A DNA stretch of 64,000 bases from Anoplopoma fimbria. Taxonomy: Eukaryota; Chordata; Actinopteri; Perciformes; Anoplopomatidae. Below, piece by piece: positions 37,870-48,667 of the stretch. The stretch spans positions 4,951,245-5,015,244 of the forward strand of contig NC_072472.1 in assembly GCF_027596085.1 (NCBI RefSeq). Reading direction: 5' to 3'. The notes under the pieces were generated by a model. It was not told where the DNA came from. It saw only the letters and a list, made by a program, of their open reading frames with translations, and did no database searches. Position 1 is the first letter of the stretch. Every line of letters begins with the position of its first letter. The translations under genes and the position numbers were made by a program.

Positions 37870-39943
37870 GCTTCTGTCTGTACAATACATTTATTATTAA
37901 TATCATCATCAGGAGCAATAAGCAGCCATATTTAAATATGTTTTTTCTTCTTCTAATACAACAATTACGTTAATGTGGCGTGGCCTATGAGTTAATAAAG
38001 TTGGGTGTTATCTACATGACACTAATAAACCTAGAAAGCAAAACTGAAAATATAACAGACACTTGAAAGAAAAAAAAATGAAGTAAACCCTGTTTAAAGT
38101 AGACGACTCTGATTGGTGGACAAACTTAAATACGATGTGTGACAGAGGATGCCGAGAGAAAACCAGAACTTAATGCAGGCACCACAATGAAAAGAAAAGA
38201 AAAGAAGGGAATTGGAGTTAAAGAGTTGTAACATGACCATTTCCTGGAGGTTCCAGCAGTGTGTAAAGAATTTAAATAAATGTTCAGGATATCAGCGGTG
38301 TTGGTTTCTTAATCTCAAATGTTTCTTGTGAACAAAAGGCTACTTTTCCATCGTGGCTTAAAATCATTGAAACATAAAGACCCAATCCAACAAATAAAGA
38401 CATTCTTCAGTGCTGTTTTTCTCATTCATTTCACAAACTAATTCAATCCTTTACTTGGATACTTAATCGTTAAGACAATAATCACAGTCACCCGTGCTGC
38501 AATGTTAACATGGAAGAAGTCAAGATGGTCACGAACTCCTTTACGACTGGATTATTTCAAAAGGGCATAAAAATTGAAAGCACTTTTTTTTTTAAAGAAC
38601 TCATCAGCCAACTTCCTCGTGATGACATTGTGACTTTTTGCAGGCTGGTGTGGAAGAAAGGCATCCGTGACTGTTTAAATTTGAATTACCCAAAAGATAA
38701 AGAAAAAAAAACATCGACTTCCTTTTCAGCTTTACAGCGTCTTGAAACACATCCAGGTATGAAGAGAATTAAATCAAGACTGGAGACGTTGTCCTCTATA
38801 AACACAGCTCTTAAATATTAAAATGATGCTAATAATTACTCTCACACCCCAATCGCTCTCTCTTTCTCTCTCTCTCTCACACACTCACACACATAAGTTC
38901 CCCTTCAGGAGAAAATCTAAATCATATTTTCACACAGACACATCTTTAAACAACTTAAGGCTGAACTAAAGTGGAGGGCAGAAAAACTGGCTTACAAAGA
39001 AATAAATGAGTTTAGCGACAAAATGTTGCAGTGCAGAGAGAAAATGAACGAGTATGTGTGTGTGTGTTTAAAGTTTAAACATATATTAAACAGCTGGCAA
39101 AGAAGGAGAAGAGTGGGTCATAGCTGAATGCTACATCATTCACCATCGGTCTTTGAACGCAACACGTCCAGTAAGGAAAAGGGGCGATTTAAAGATTAAA
39201 TATCAGGACTGAGATCAGCTCGCATTTCATTCGTTTTAAACATTATTGAGAATGAAACGTTTTTTGTTTTTTTTCCATGTGAACTCTGTGCCACTTTAAA
39301 ACTGACCTGGGGTCCTGATTGTGCTGAACGTAATGTCAGCGAAGGCAGCGCCCCTTTTCCAACAACTCATTCATTCACAACAACAAAAACTAAATCTCAC
39401 TCTTCATCATTCAATTCCAAGTTTTTCCTGTTTGGCACAAGCACTCCTCTCTGTGAACGTGTCGACAAAAAACAACAAAAAACAAACTCCAAATTACCGA
39501 TCTTTTCACTCTTAAGGCCGCTATATCGCACATTGCTTTTAACCAACTATACGTTAGATCCACGCTGTTCTTTTTGTACATATTGACAGTTTACATTACA
39601 GCATGGCGACGTGAAACCCTGCGGAGTGAGTCCTGGTCCTCAACAGTCTTTAGAGACCTGGTTTTCAGCAGAGGAGAGGAGGAGGAAATGATCATTGTGA
39701 CAACATGCGAGGAGGGCAAAATGAGCAAAAAAAGAGAACTCATCCCGACTTGAATTCTCCTCCGTTTGCGGTAAATGTCCTCTAAGGACAACAAGAGTTT
39801 GTGTTCTGGTCTTACAGAGGAGTGGGACGGCGGCAGGGCTGCAGGAGGAGCTGGTTTTGGGTCGTTGTTGCTACTGCTAGTGGTGTCCAGGAAGGAAAGA
39901 TGTGGATTATTCTGGATTTTCCGTTTTTAAGCTGCTGTGGAGT
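37870..39943 (-). other. Probable sap30l 3' UTR (extent uncertain)
   Basis: Lies directly downstream of the sap30l stop on the minus strand. A minus-strand AATAAA at 37895-37890 is one candidate end. The 103-codon plus-strand frame at 38510-38821 matches no family I recognise. The extent is a guess; a nearer poly(A) site is possible. Confidence 0.35.
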
Positions 39944-40075
39944 TCAGTCCAGCGGTTTGCCGCCGCCGTCGCCTTTCTGGTCCAAGCGGCTCTTGCTGCT
40001 CTTCACCATGTAGATAAAGTAGGTCAGCGTCTCCTTCTCGTTCACCGGGATGTTCCTGAAGTGACGACTCACGGT
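39944..40075 (-). CDS. sap30l: sap30l coding exon 4 (residues 137-179 and stop)
   Basis: Encodes [20 protein letters not shown], then [20 protein letters not shown] and PLD, with TGA at 39946-39944. It completes the Sin3-binding domain. The polypyrimidine tract before the exon is a (CTC)n run. Confidence 0.95.
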   Translation of the reverse strand, partial: TVSRHFRNIPVNEKETLTYFIYMVKSSKSRLDQKGDGGGKPLD

Positions 40076-43000
40076 CTGCAGGAGGAGGAGGAGGAAGAAA
40101 AGAGGTTAAAATGTTCATCTAGGTAGAATTTATTCTCTTTAATTGTGTGGTCTTTAGGTTCATGCCTTTACGACGGTTTCTCAAAGCAGTACATTAGAGC
40201 ACAGATGCATAACATTAAGAACTTCAATGTAGCCACGTACATTTTTTTCACGATATCTTACAAAAAGGTATTCCTCCATTTTTTGGTGCGTTTTCAAGTC
40301 CAGCAACAGGGGTCAACTTCCGCTTGTTTCAAAATCAACTTCACAGGAAACAATTTGAGGTTTTGGAAACAAAACTACTTAGTTGGAGTTTGGATTCTGG
40401 TTGTGGTTTGGGTTGAAATAACTTTCGGAAGTGACTTTACTGAAGTACGGAAGTTACGTGACAAAGAAATCAACGTTGACTTCGCATTTCCGTTTGCTGG
40501 AAAAAAAAGACTTCAATTTATTTGCTTTCCTGGGATATTTACGAATGACAGAGCATTCACTTTTTTTGGATGTATAGCTACAATCGCTGTGTATGATAAA
40601 GCCTAACTATTTGGGTATCAGTGCTCAATAGCTTTACAAAAGGTTTTAAGTGAAAACAATCCAGTAACAACTAGTATCGAAAAGTCTCCAGTCACACTAT
40701 ACGTGCATGCGATCCTTTTTGTACCCAGATCATGAAAAGATAATTTGCATGGTTTTGCTCGCAGCCGTTCACTGCGAGTGTTCTATGATTTCATTTGACG
40801 TGTGACTGACCTCCTGCCTCAGCAGCAACAACCCGTACAGTCTGTGTTGTGGTGAAGTCAAGGACAGAGTTTGCAGTTCAATGTGACGAAGAGGCCACCG
40901 AAGTGTATAAAAGCACGGCTAAACTAGACATTGTGGCGTCTGATGAAATGAATGTATCGATGTTGGCGTTGCTTCCGTTCACATGCTGAGTATCAGGGTT
41001 AGCTATCACTTTAAGGTTACCGGTATCAGCATATTTTAATACATTTTATGTGACCAAGTTGCATTTCCTCTGTTGAGTATTGCTGAAAACTATGAATCTT
41101 CCTGTAAACGCATTGAAAGTATCCCTCTATCTCATCTCCCGGCCAGTTATCACACGTTTATACCACTGAGGGAACGTCCCATTCATAATACCAGTTTACT
41201 GCAACCTCAAAACCATTTTTTTTAATATAATTTGCTGGATTTTGTTTCACTTTGACCACTTTTTTAAACAACTGCTAACCAAAATGATGCACAACTGAGA
41301 ACTGCTAAAATATTTTAAGACGCTAATGAATATGCTCCAGAGGGAAACATTTAATGAAAACTAACTTCTGGTTGTTTGGATTCATAAAGCAGCCTCAAAG
41401 AGAAGAAAACAAACAAGCTCTCTCTCTGCAGCCACTGGTTCCTCTGAACTGGGAACAGCTGTTACTGGTTGTGGGCTGTTGACTGCTGCTTTATTAATGA
41501 CGTGGGGAGGCTCTGTAATAGGAGGGCCTGAACCCGAGTAAAAGCCTGGGGAAACATTCAACTTACAGCCCACCGAGCCCCGCTTCATTCATTCATTCAT
41601 TCCCACTGTTAGCGCCGCGGTCGACTCACATCCGACCCCGCCTCCCCCGCCGCCGGCCGACCCGAGAGCGCTACACACAGGAAGTTCTTGTAAAGAGGAG
41701 GGCCGAGCCAGCTGCACCAAGTCCACCTGTCCATTTGGCAAAGTGGTCTAACAATCGCCCCGTGACCAATTACTGCGGGATAGGACCCGCAACACCACGT
41801 ATGTCACAGTGAATGAGTAACATGGAGCCGCGGGCTCCAGAATAAAGAGGCCGTGGCGCCTAACGATGGCGGCTCAATGGCCTTCAGTGCTTCACAACAC
41901 GAGCTACGTGAGCCGGATTACTCCAAATGACCCTTAAAAAGAGGAGCTTACTACCTGGATACTACTTAAAGTTGTGAAATTTATTTTATTTTAAAAACTG
42001 ATGCTGACAAGAAGCATTTTTTTGTGCCAAGAAAAGTGTCTATTAGGGCCGTCCTGGACCAAAGAAAGTATTATTGGACTAACATTCATACAATTTTGTT
42101 GACTAATCGATTAGTTGATTTAATCGACAGATCAGTAAAACAGATTTTCTCCACAAAACATTGTGCAACGGAACCATTTTAAAATGAATTTAAGTTTGCC
42201 AGATATTCTTGAAAAAAAAGCATAAAGAACGACTAACGAGAACTTAGTTGACTAAGACCAATCGGCACCTGCTGATTATGATTTTCCTTCTATGAACTGA
42301 TTGACAGAAAGGCTCCAGACTAGCTTTGTTCACCACCATCACAGAAAAAATAAATCCTCCCAACCTGACGTCAGCGTAAACTGTCAAAAAAATGTTTAAA
42401 ACCAGCTGTCCGCCTTTTTAAGAAGAACTTTTCCTCGGGAGTCCTGTGCTACGCGTCTGATTAAGTTGTTTTGGACTTTGGACAAATTACAAGCTTTGTC
42501 TTTTTCCATTCACACTTCAGAACGTCCACACTGATGACGTGTATGTGCGTGTGCTGCTGCCTCCGGTGTTAAACTACTGTGTGGCACATGTGTGTAAATG
42601 TGACCAGCAAAAAAAGGTCATGGCGGATTAGCTGCAAATGTCCGGTTTGATCGGCAGCCGACCGATCGGTGCATCTCTAATCAACATCAATACAGACAAA
42701 CAAGTTGTAGCACACGGAGGTTTGTGTTTGACAAATAGGTCCGACAACTTCTCCACATCCACTCAGTTCTTGTTGTGCTGTTACCTCTGCCAGCTGGGCC
42801 TTGTTGAGTCCGGGTCTGGTCTGCAGCTTGTAGTGTCGCTTGTAGCGTCTCAACGTGTTCACCTGCAGCTGGAAAAGGTCGACCTGAAAACACAACAGAG
42901 ACGGGGAGGCAGAGAAGTCAGCGAATTATGAAATATGATAATGTTTCATGCCGCCTTCATCTTGGGACACTTTTTTCCCCCCCGATGATTTCATTAAAAC

Positions 43001-46000
43001 TCCCAGAGGCTTCTGGCTCTTTTTCTGCTTTTAAAGGAGATGAAACTTTAATGGTCTTCATGGAGAAACTGGGTCATTGCGGCAATAAAACACAAAAAAG
43101 CCCAACTGAGTGCTGGATGAAAATAAAATGTCTTGAAAAGAGTAATGGTGGTTAAGCAAGCACAAAACAATCTGCCATGACTCGTGTGTTTGTAAGGTTT
43201 CCTAGGCTGTGTCGTTGTGTTCTCGCTCTACTGAACTTCAGCTGATGGGTGTTGTGAGTAACATTTCCGTCCACATTACCTCAGGCACTTCCACGTCATG
43301 ATCCGGGGACTCCCCTCCGTCGTCACTGGTCTTCCTCTTCCTCTTGTTGCGGACGCTCTGGATGAAGTTCTTATGGAAGTCGCAGATATAGAGATGTCTC
43401 ACCTATGACGACATTGATGAGTATTAAAATGAGTAGTCTGCCACCAACAAAACCTCTTTCATTTGTTTAAGCCCCTATACCAAGACAATACTAAATAAAT
43501 ACCTCTAGAATATATAAAGACTTTAGATCATTCACATGTTCTTTCCTTTTAACAAAACGAAACTGAAATTCAAACACAGCAGTGTTTCAAGTTGTCTCTT
43601 CACAAGCAGAAGTGCAAAATCTTTGCCAGGATTAACAAATACAAAACCGGCAAATCTGTGGCTTAAAACAGGAAGTCTCTAATCAAAGACGAACACAAGA
43701 CCTCTGTCCTCCACCGGATTTGGTAATTGACGCTACGGACACATTCTGGATTCGATCGTCCAGCCCTACCTACACGTTTGGGGGTAAAGTCAATAGCTGA
43801 ACAACAGAAGGTTGCTCTGATGTGTTATGTGCCGCCTCAGCTGAAAATGCAACATTTTCAGCTGAGGCGCCCCCCCCTGTTAATGAGCATTGATTCAATG
43901 TTTCTGTTGTGGTGTGTGGATTTGTCCAAGGACTTGGAAGTCACTTTGGGCTCTAAGAAACTGACAAAATGAGACATCAACCAGCAGACTGATCATCAGT
44001 TTGGTGGTGGATCATATTCCCAAACAGCTTTTGCTTTAGCTCAAATGACCACACAGAGAAGCTCAGGACTTGGAGGCCTCTGGAGGGTGTTGGGCCTTTG
44101 GACAGCTGCCAGGCGGCTGTGGCGTAGTGGAGAGCAAGGTAGTTCTCCAATCAGAGGGTCGGTGGTTCATTACCCGGCTTCGGCAGTCGATGTGTCCTTG
44201 GGCAAGACACTTAACCCCAAGTTGCTCCCTCCTCGTAGCACTTACTGCACTTATCCTATTCGTAGTAGTTTGTAGCACTTATTATATTCGTATTAGTCTG
44301 TTGCAATTATTGTTTTCGTAGTAATTTGCCTCTGCACTGTACTTTTGCTCTGGTTTATGCTTTTAGATGCTTGTTTAAGAAAGGAGATGCACTTATGACT
44401 TCTGGTGACTAGTAGTTCTCTTGAATACCTATGTTGAATACACTTCCTGTAAGTCGCTTTGGATAAAAGCGTCTGCTAAATGACTGTAATGTAATGTAAT
44501 GTAATGTAATGAAGGCTTGCCATCGGTGTGGACTGGATGTTGCATGAATGTTAGTTAGAGTCTGATGGTGGCACCTTGCATGGTAGCCTGTCATCAGTGT
44601 GTGAATGGGTGAATGATATGTAATATACTACTGATTGTAAGTCGCTTTGGATAAAAGCGTCTGCTAAATGACTGTGTAATGTAATGTAATGTTGATGATG
44701 ACCCAGCCTTGGTTATGAGTCTTTCCCAATTTGCTTTAAACAAGTTTCCCTCATTGTGTTCCTGCCAAAAAGAACATTTGTTGACACACACAGTCTGCTG
44801 TGAAAAAAACAAAAAAACACGTGATAGAAAAGCATGCAAAACACAAACACAACTAGGGGTGGCTGTGGCGTAGTGGAGAGCAAGGTAGTTCTCCAATCAG
44901 AGGGTCGGTGGTTCGATGCCCAGTCGATGTGTCCTTGGGCAAGACACTTAACCCCAAGTTGCTCCCGAAGCACCTTGCACCTTCCACCTTGCATGGTAGC
45001 CTGTCATCAGTGTGTGAATGGGTGAATGATATGTAATATACTACTGATTGCTAAATGAATGTAATGTAATGTAATGCTTCTCCTGTCCTGTCCACCCCTT
45101 CTTAATCAGCATCCAAACAAGGATAAAGGGTCAAGGGAAAGGCTTTCAATGGACTACTGATTGTAAGTCGCTACAGTCTAAATGACTGTAATGTAATGTA
45201 ATGTGACCCAGCCTTGTTGATGTCTTTAAACAATTTGCTTTAAACAAGTTTGTCATTGTGTTCCTGCCAAAAAGAACATTTGTTGACACACACAGTCTGC
45301 TGTGAAAAAAACCACAAAAAAAACCCCACACACAACATGTGACAGAAAAGCCTGCAAAACACAAACACAACTCAGGGGTGGTTGTGCCAAAAAGAACAAT
45401 TTGTGGTTTGATACAGTCTGATTAAAAAAGCACCTTGCATGGTAGCCTGTCATCAGTGTGTGAACATGATATGTAATATACAAAACACATTGTAAACTAG
45501 AAGCACATGGACAAAGCGTGTCACTGTAATGTAATGTAATGTAATGTTGCGATGACCCAGCCTTGGTTGTCTTTCCCAATTTGCTTTAAACAAGTTTCCC
45601 CATTGTTTCCTGCCAAAAAGAACATTTGTTGACACACACAGTCTGCTGTGAAAAAACCACACAAAAAACCCCACACACAACATGTGACAGAAAAGCCTGC
45701 AAAACACAAAACACAAAAACAACTAGAAGCACATAGACAGAGCGTGTGTCACATCTAAATGCGTCCGTGTTGCTTTCCCTGTCCACAGCCATTTTACGCA
45801 GAGGAGGAAGGAGGAAGGGGGGGGGTGGTTGTTGTTGGCGGACGTGTTTGAGGACACACCACTGTCATAAAACAAAAGCACAATAACATGATGATCTCAC
45901 TCACGCTCTTGTCGATGTCTAGTTTGAGCTTCTTCTGGGAGATGCTCTTCTGGATCCTCTTGCTGAAGGAGGCGTTCCCGGCGGAACGTCCGCAGCGCTC

Positions 46001-46090
46001 CCCGTCCTCGATCAGACAGCAGCTCTGCCCGTAAAAAGGAGGCGCCGGCGGGCCGTCGTGGCTGTCCTCCTCGGTGCTGAACCCGTTCAT
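39944..46090 (-). CDS. sap30l: SAP30L, Sin3A-associated protein 30-like (HDAC corepressor subunit), 4 coding exons
   Basis: SAP30-family adaptor that links the Sin3-HDAC corepressor to DNA and nuclear proteins. The CDS joins complement 46090-45905, 43402-43280, 42883-42785 and 40075-39944, giving 62+41+33+43 = 179 aa (human about 183). The N-terminus [10 protein letters not shown] is the SAP30L signature. The atypical C2CH zinc finger uses Cys among C24/C25, C33 and C69 with H72 ([10 protein letters not shown] and YICDFHKNF). A nuclear localisation/DNA-binding stretch RNKRKRK lies at 80-86, with an acidic linker at about 89-103. The Sin3-binding domain starts at [20 protein letters not shown] and includes [20 protein letters not shown]. 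All three junctions are phase 0: agc|gtgagt to catag|gtg, gag|gtaatg to ttttcag|gtc, and gag|gtaaca to ctgcag|acc. The gene is convergent with hand1, the conserved vertebrate synteny. SAP30 itself is less likely given the N-terminus and the hand1 neighbour. Confidence 0.97.
40300..40510 (+). repeat. Dispersed repeat fragment in sap30l intron 3
   Basis: Contains AAGTTACGTGACAAAGAAATC and related blocks also seen at 16600-16890. It belongs to the family with CCTAAACCTAACCAAGTAG / CACCCAGGAGACC blocks. A 153-codon frame across it (40145-40606) has no family resemblance and is attributed to the repeat. Confidence 0.6.
42045..42270. repeat. Probable hAT-like non-autonomous repeat in sap30l intron 3
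   Basis: AGGGCCGTCCTGGACCAAAG at one end and GTTGACTAAGACCAATCGG near the other, with ACTAATCGATTAGTTGATT in between. This resembles a repeat common in fish genomes. Element boundaries are not defined. Confidence 0.45.
42785..42883 (-). CDS. sap30l: sap30l coding exon 3 (residues 104-136)
   Basis: Encodes [20 protein letters not shown] and [13 protein letters not shown], the first half of the Sin3-binding domain. Acceptor ttttcag|gtc and donor gag|gtaaca. Intron 3 downstream is 2,709 bp. Confidence 0.95.
43280..43402 (-). CDS. sap30l: sap30l coding exon 2 (residues 63-103)
   Basis: Begins [20 protein letters not shown], completing the zinc finger and holding the basic NLS and acidic [15 protein letters not shown] linker. 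Intron 1 upstream is 2,502 bp and intron 2 downstream is 396 bp. Confidence 0.96.
44112..44692 (+). mobile_element. tRNA-derived SINE split by a nested LINE tail
   Basis: The head carries a Pol III A box TGGCGTAGTGG and a B-box region (mutated, ggttcattacc), and continues to GTTGCTCC at about 44228. The same element resumes at AAGGCTTGCCATCGG (about 44511) and runs to the GTAATGTAATG tail. The uninterrupted copy at 54758-55061 shows that the intervening 280 bp is extra. Confidence 0.85.
44229..44510 (+). mobile_element. LINE 3'-tail (L2-like) inserted inside a SINE
   Basis: Homologous to the antisense fragment in the hand1 intron (33771-33953). It ends GTAAGTCGCTTTGGATAAAA and GCGTCTGCTAAATGACTG with four GTAAT units, the same tail that ends the host SINE. 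Confidence 0.8.
44693..45725. repeat. Local three-copy duplication in sap30l intron 1
   Basis: A block containing GACCCAGCCTTG, CAATTTGCTTTAAACAAG, TGCCAAAAAGAACATTTG and TTGACACACACAGTCTGCTG occurs at 44697-44855, 45205-45374 and 45553-45725. Copies are separated by SINE pieces (for example 45155-45204 and 45432-45546). The copies differ by small indels. Confidence 0.85.
44856..45079 (+). mobile_element. tRNA-derived SINE, internally deleted copy
   Basis: Intact A box TGGCGTAGTGG and B box GGTTCGATGCC. The centre (CCATCGGTGTGGACTGG region) is missing and the tail is shortened to TGATTGCTAAATGAATGTAATG. It sits in sap30l intron 1 in the orientation opposite to the gene. Confidence 0.85.
45905..46090 (-). 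CDS. sap30l: sap30l coding exon 1 (residues 1-62)
   Basis: ATG at 46090-46088 with A at -3. It encodes the SAP30L N-terminus and the first part of the zinc finger, ending ...KLKLDIDKS before the donor gtgagt. The frame stays open upstream to about 46201 but has no ATG there, so the annotated start is the first usable one. Confidence 0.96.
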
Positions 46091-46210
46091 TTTACGCACT
46101 AAAAAAAACCTGCAAAAAAGCTGAAAAAACCTGCAAAAAAGCTGGAAAAACGTGCAAAAAACTGCAAAATTTGACGTTTTTTTTGTGGTAAAAAACGTCA
46201 AAGATGTTTA
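46091..46210 (-). promoter_or_regulatory. sap30l predicted 5' UTR with tandem CTGCAAAAAA motif and stem-loop
   Basis: About 46110-46170 is a degenerate tandem of the type ctgcaaaaaagctgaaaaaa. A perfect 13-bp inverted repeat follows: TTTGACGTTTTTT at 46170-46182 and its complement at 46190-46202, with a 7-nt loop. Whether it is transcribed depends on the TSS, which is not defined here. Confidence 0.55.
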
Positions 46211-46333
46211 TCTATCCCAGCACAGTTGCGTGGAAATCTGGGGGAGAAACGACGGCTTTAAAGGGCAGAAAACAAGAGATTTAACGCGACAATCGCGGCA
46301 TGTCTGTCGGATCAGGCTCGTACAATGGGTGAG

Positions 46334-46540
46334 GGGAGGGGAGAGGAGGGGGCACACACACACACACACACCGTGGCGGAAGTGGGCCAATCCCGAGCGG
46401 TGATTGGTCGGTTTTGGAGAGAAGGCGGGGCTTAGCGGGAGGTGTCTGGCGTTCCATTGGCTGCGCGGAACGTCCGTGTTTTTTTCAGCGCTGCTTCCTG
46501 TAAGCGTCATGTTTTTGTTAGGAGGTGGTGACGTCACCCG
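46334..46540 (-). promoter_or_regulatory. sap30l GC-rich promoter: CCAAT boxes, GC box, CRE
   Basis: CCAAT at 46387-46391 (+), inverted CCAAT at 46403-46407 and 46456-46460 (CCAAT on the gene's own strand), GGCGGGG near 46425, and a full CRE palindrome TGACGTCA at 46529-46536. There is no clear TATA. The composition fits a TATA-less housekeeping promoter. A short CA run sits at about 46354-46371. Confidence 0.6.
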
Positions 46541-46819
46541 TCGGTTCAAATAAGGGGGCTTTAAAAACCACAATGGACGCAGTTTTTTTTTAAATGTGTG
46601 AATTTTTGCGTGATAAACTCATTTGTGTTGTTATTTATAACTTTAAATGCTCGTTTGTAACTTAAATAAACTGGTTTGTGTTGTTGTTTATCAGGACTCT
46701 ATGTGCGTGTAATTCCACATTCAACCACACGGGGGAGACAAATATCCACAAATGAGGAAGGCTGGCACTGGAATTCCTTCACATGCTGCTGAATAGTGTA
46801 TAAATACTGTCAGTGTGCT

Positions 46820-47020
46820 CAGTATTGTAGCTGTGATTTTTAAAGGAGCATTCCTATGATTTTAGAATTGGACTTCCATGAAGTTAGGAGCCTTGCAAGA
46901 AACACACAGTTCCTATAATATACTTAAATATAGTCGCTCATTAAACGCCCGCTGACTGGACTTCTTTCAAACTTCACATCCACAGTTTAAAATGCATGTT
47001 TTCTGTCAAATATTTCAACC
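46820..47020. repeat. Duplicated block C, copy 1
   Basis: Shares AAAGGAGCATTCCTATGATT, CTTCCATGAAGTTAGGAGCC and TCGCTCATTAAACGCCCGCT with 47675-47870. The copies differ by small indels. Confidence 0.85.
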
Positions 47021-47179
47021 TGTGCAATACAATACACTGTGCAATAATAGTTATAATAGTTTTTCTGTCTGTAAATATAATATTTCAGTTATTGTTGTTT
47101 TTCTACTGTTTCTTATTGCTTATTTATAATACTTGTTTTTGTTTCATTTTATTTTTATCTTGTCTTTCTTTTACTATGT

Positions 47180-47276
47180 CTCTTGTGTGCACTTTACTCT
47201 ATGCTGCTGTAATCCTGCAAATTTCCCCGCTGCGGGACTAATAAAGGATTATCTTATCTTATCTTATCTTATCTTT
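47180..47276 (+). mobile_element. Non-LTR retroelement 3' end with (TTATC)n tail
   Basis: GCTGCGGGACTAATAAAGGA is followed by five TTATC-type repeats, a typical tandem 3' tail of fish non-LTR elements. A similar reversed GATAA tail is at 24528-24563. Confidence 0.6.
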
Positions 47277-47389
47277 TATGTTTAAACCAGTTGAGAACCC
47301 CTAATTGTACGTATATCCTGAAATAGCAGTTGGTGCATGTGAACAAAGTTATATTTATACATTTGTTACATAAAAAAACAAACAAACAT

Positions 47390-47660
47390 AAAGGAACACT
47401 TAATCCTTCAGTTCATCAGAATCATTCAAAATCAGCACTTCTGGAGATACAGGGTTTTCACTAGAAGACAAGGCAATGAAAAACTAATTAAAAAAGGTAG
47501 CTTAAGCTGTCAAAGTGGAGTTTAAAGTACAACATTTACCTCTAAGATGTTGTGGAGTAGAAGTACAAAGTGGCTTGAAATGGAAATACTCAATTACTTT
47601 AAATTAGTACTTAAGCAGGCCATAGTACTTGAGTAAATGCACTAAGTTACACTCCACTGG
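47390..47660. repeat. Duplicated block D, copy 1
   Basis: Shares AAAGGAACACTTAATCCTTC, AGCTTAAGCTGTCAAAGTGG and GAAATACTCAATTACTTTAA with 48668-48950, with near-identical central 130 bp. Confidence 0.9.
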
Positions 47661-47674
47661 TTCTATTAAAGGTA

Positions 47675-47870
47675 GCTGTGATTTAAAGGAGCATTCCTAT
47701 GATTTAGAATTGCACTTCCATGAAGTTAGGAGCCTTGCAAGAAACACACAGTTCCTATAATGTACTTAAATATAGTCGCTCATTAAACGCCCGCTGACTG
47801 GTAAATGCCCTCAGCTTTCAAACTTCACACCCCCAGTTTAACATGCACATCTTCTGTCAAATATATTTTA
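47675..47870. repeat. Duplicated block C, copy 2
   Basis: Second copy of the 46820-47020 block, offset by about 860 bp. It has an extra GTAAATGCCCTCAG near 47800. Confidence 0.85.
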
Positions 47871-48667
47871 AGTCTCCAGCCTAATTTAAGATAACCACGA
47901 CAACATCAGGGTTACTGTGTTATACTTTATAGAACTTATACAACTGTTTACACATGCTGAAAAGTACTTTCCATGAGGAGTATTGAGGACATGTATGTGT
48001 AAAACCACTTGAGAGCCCCTAATTGTAATTGGAGGAAGAGTTTCAGAGCCTTTACCAAAGTAAAACAATAGCAATAGCATCAGAATTAACTTGAGCACTC
48101 AAGTAAAAGTACATAGGTATAAGCAATGAAATGTACTATGAAAAGTAAAATTGCTCATTATGCAGCAGAAGGGACTCTTTCAATGTCATATTGTTATACA
48201 ATACATAACATTATCGGATTATTATTTATATTTCATCAAATCATGAAACATTGTAATGTTGTAGCTGGTAGGGGAGATAATATGTCTTTCTATACTGTTG
48301 GGCAGTTTGACCTATAACATTGTGTTGTGTTTTTTTTAAACACATAGATGTTTTATATAAAACAATCTGCAAAGTAGTAGTTTAGTCATTTAGTTCTAAA
48401 ATGACTTATGCATTAATGTGTATTGTTCATCTCACTGCTGTAGATGTTTATGATTGTGCTAATTTTAACTATTTTATAAACTCTTGGCTAGTTTAATCCA
48501 CAGCATTGCATCATATTCTTTAAAATCATCATATGTTTGTAGCGTTGCTGTCCTCTGATAACCATGTATCTCTAAAAAGTCAACAGCCCCATTTTCAGCA
48601 ACGTGGCGATGCATTTTCCTGCTGATCTAAGAGGCTCTTAAATAGTTTAACAAGTAGTGTTCTGAAC

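Noticed and set aside
38510..38821. 103-codon frame in the intergenic/3' UTR zone
   Set aside because: Lys/Ser-rich composition expected from AT-rich DNA, no known domain, and antisense to the probable sap30l 3' UTR.
40145..40606. 153-codon plus-strand ORF in sap30l intron 3
   Set aside because: It overlaps a fragment of dispersed repeat family B, lies antisense within an intron and has no recognisable domain.
45794..46201. N-terminally extended SAP30L starting near 46201
   Set aside because: The frame is open but begins with TTG, not ATG; the extension is translated low-complexity leader, and [10 protein letters not shown] matches the known SAP30L start.
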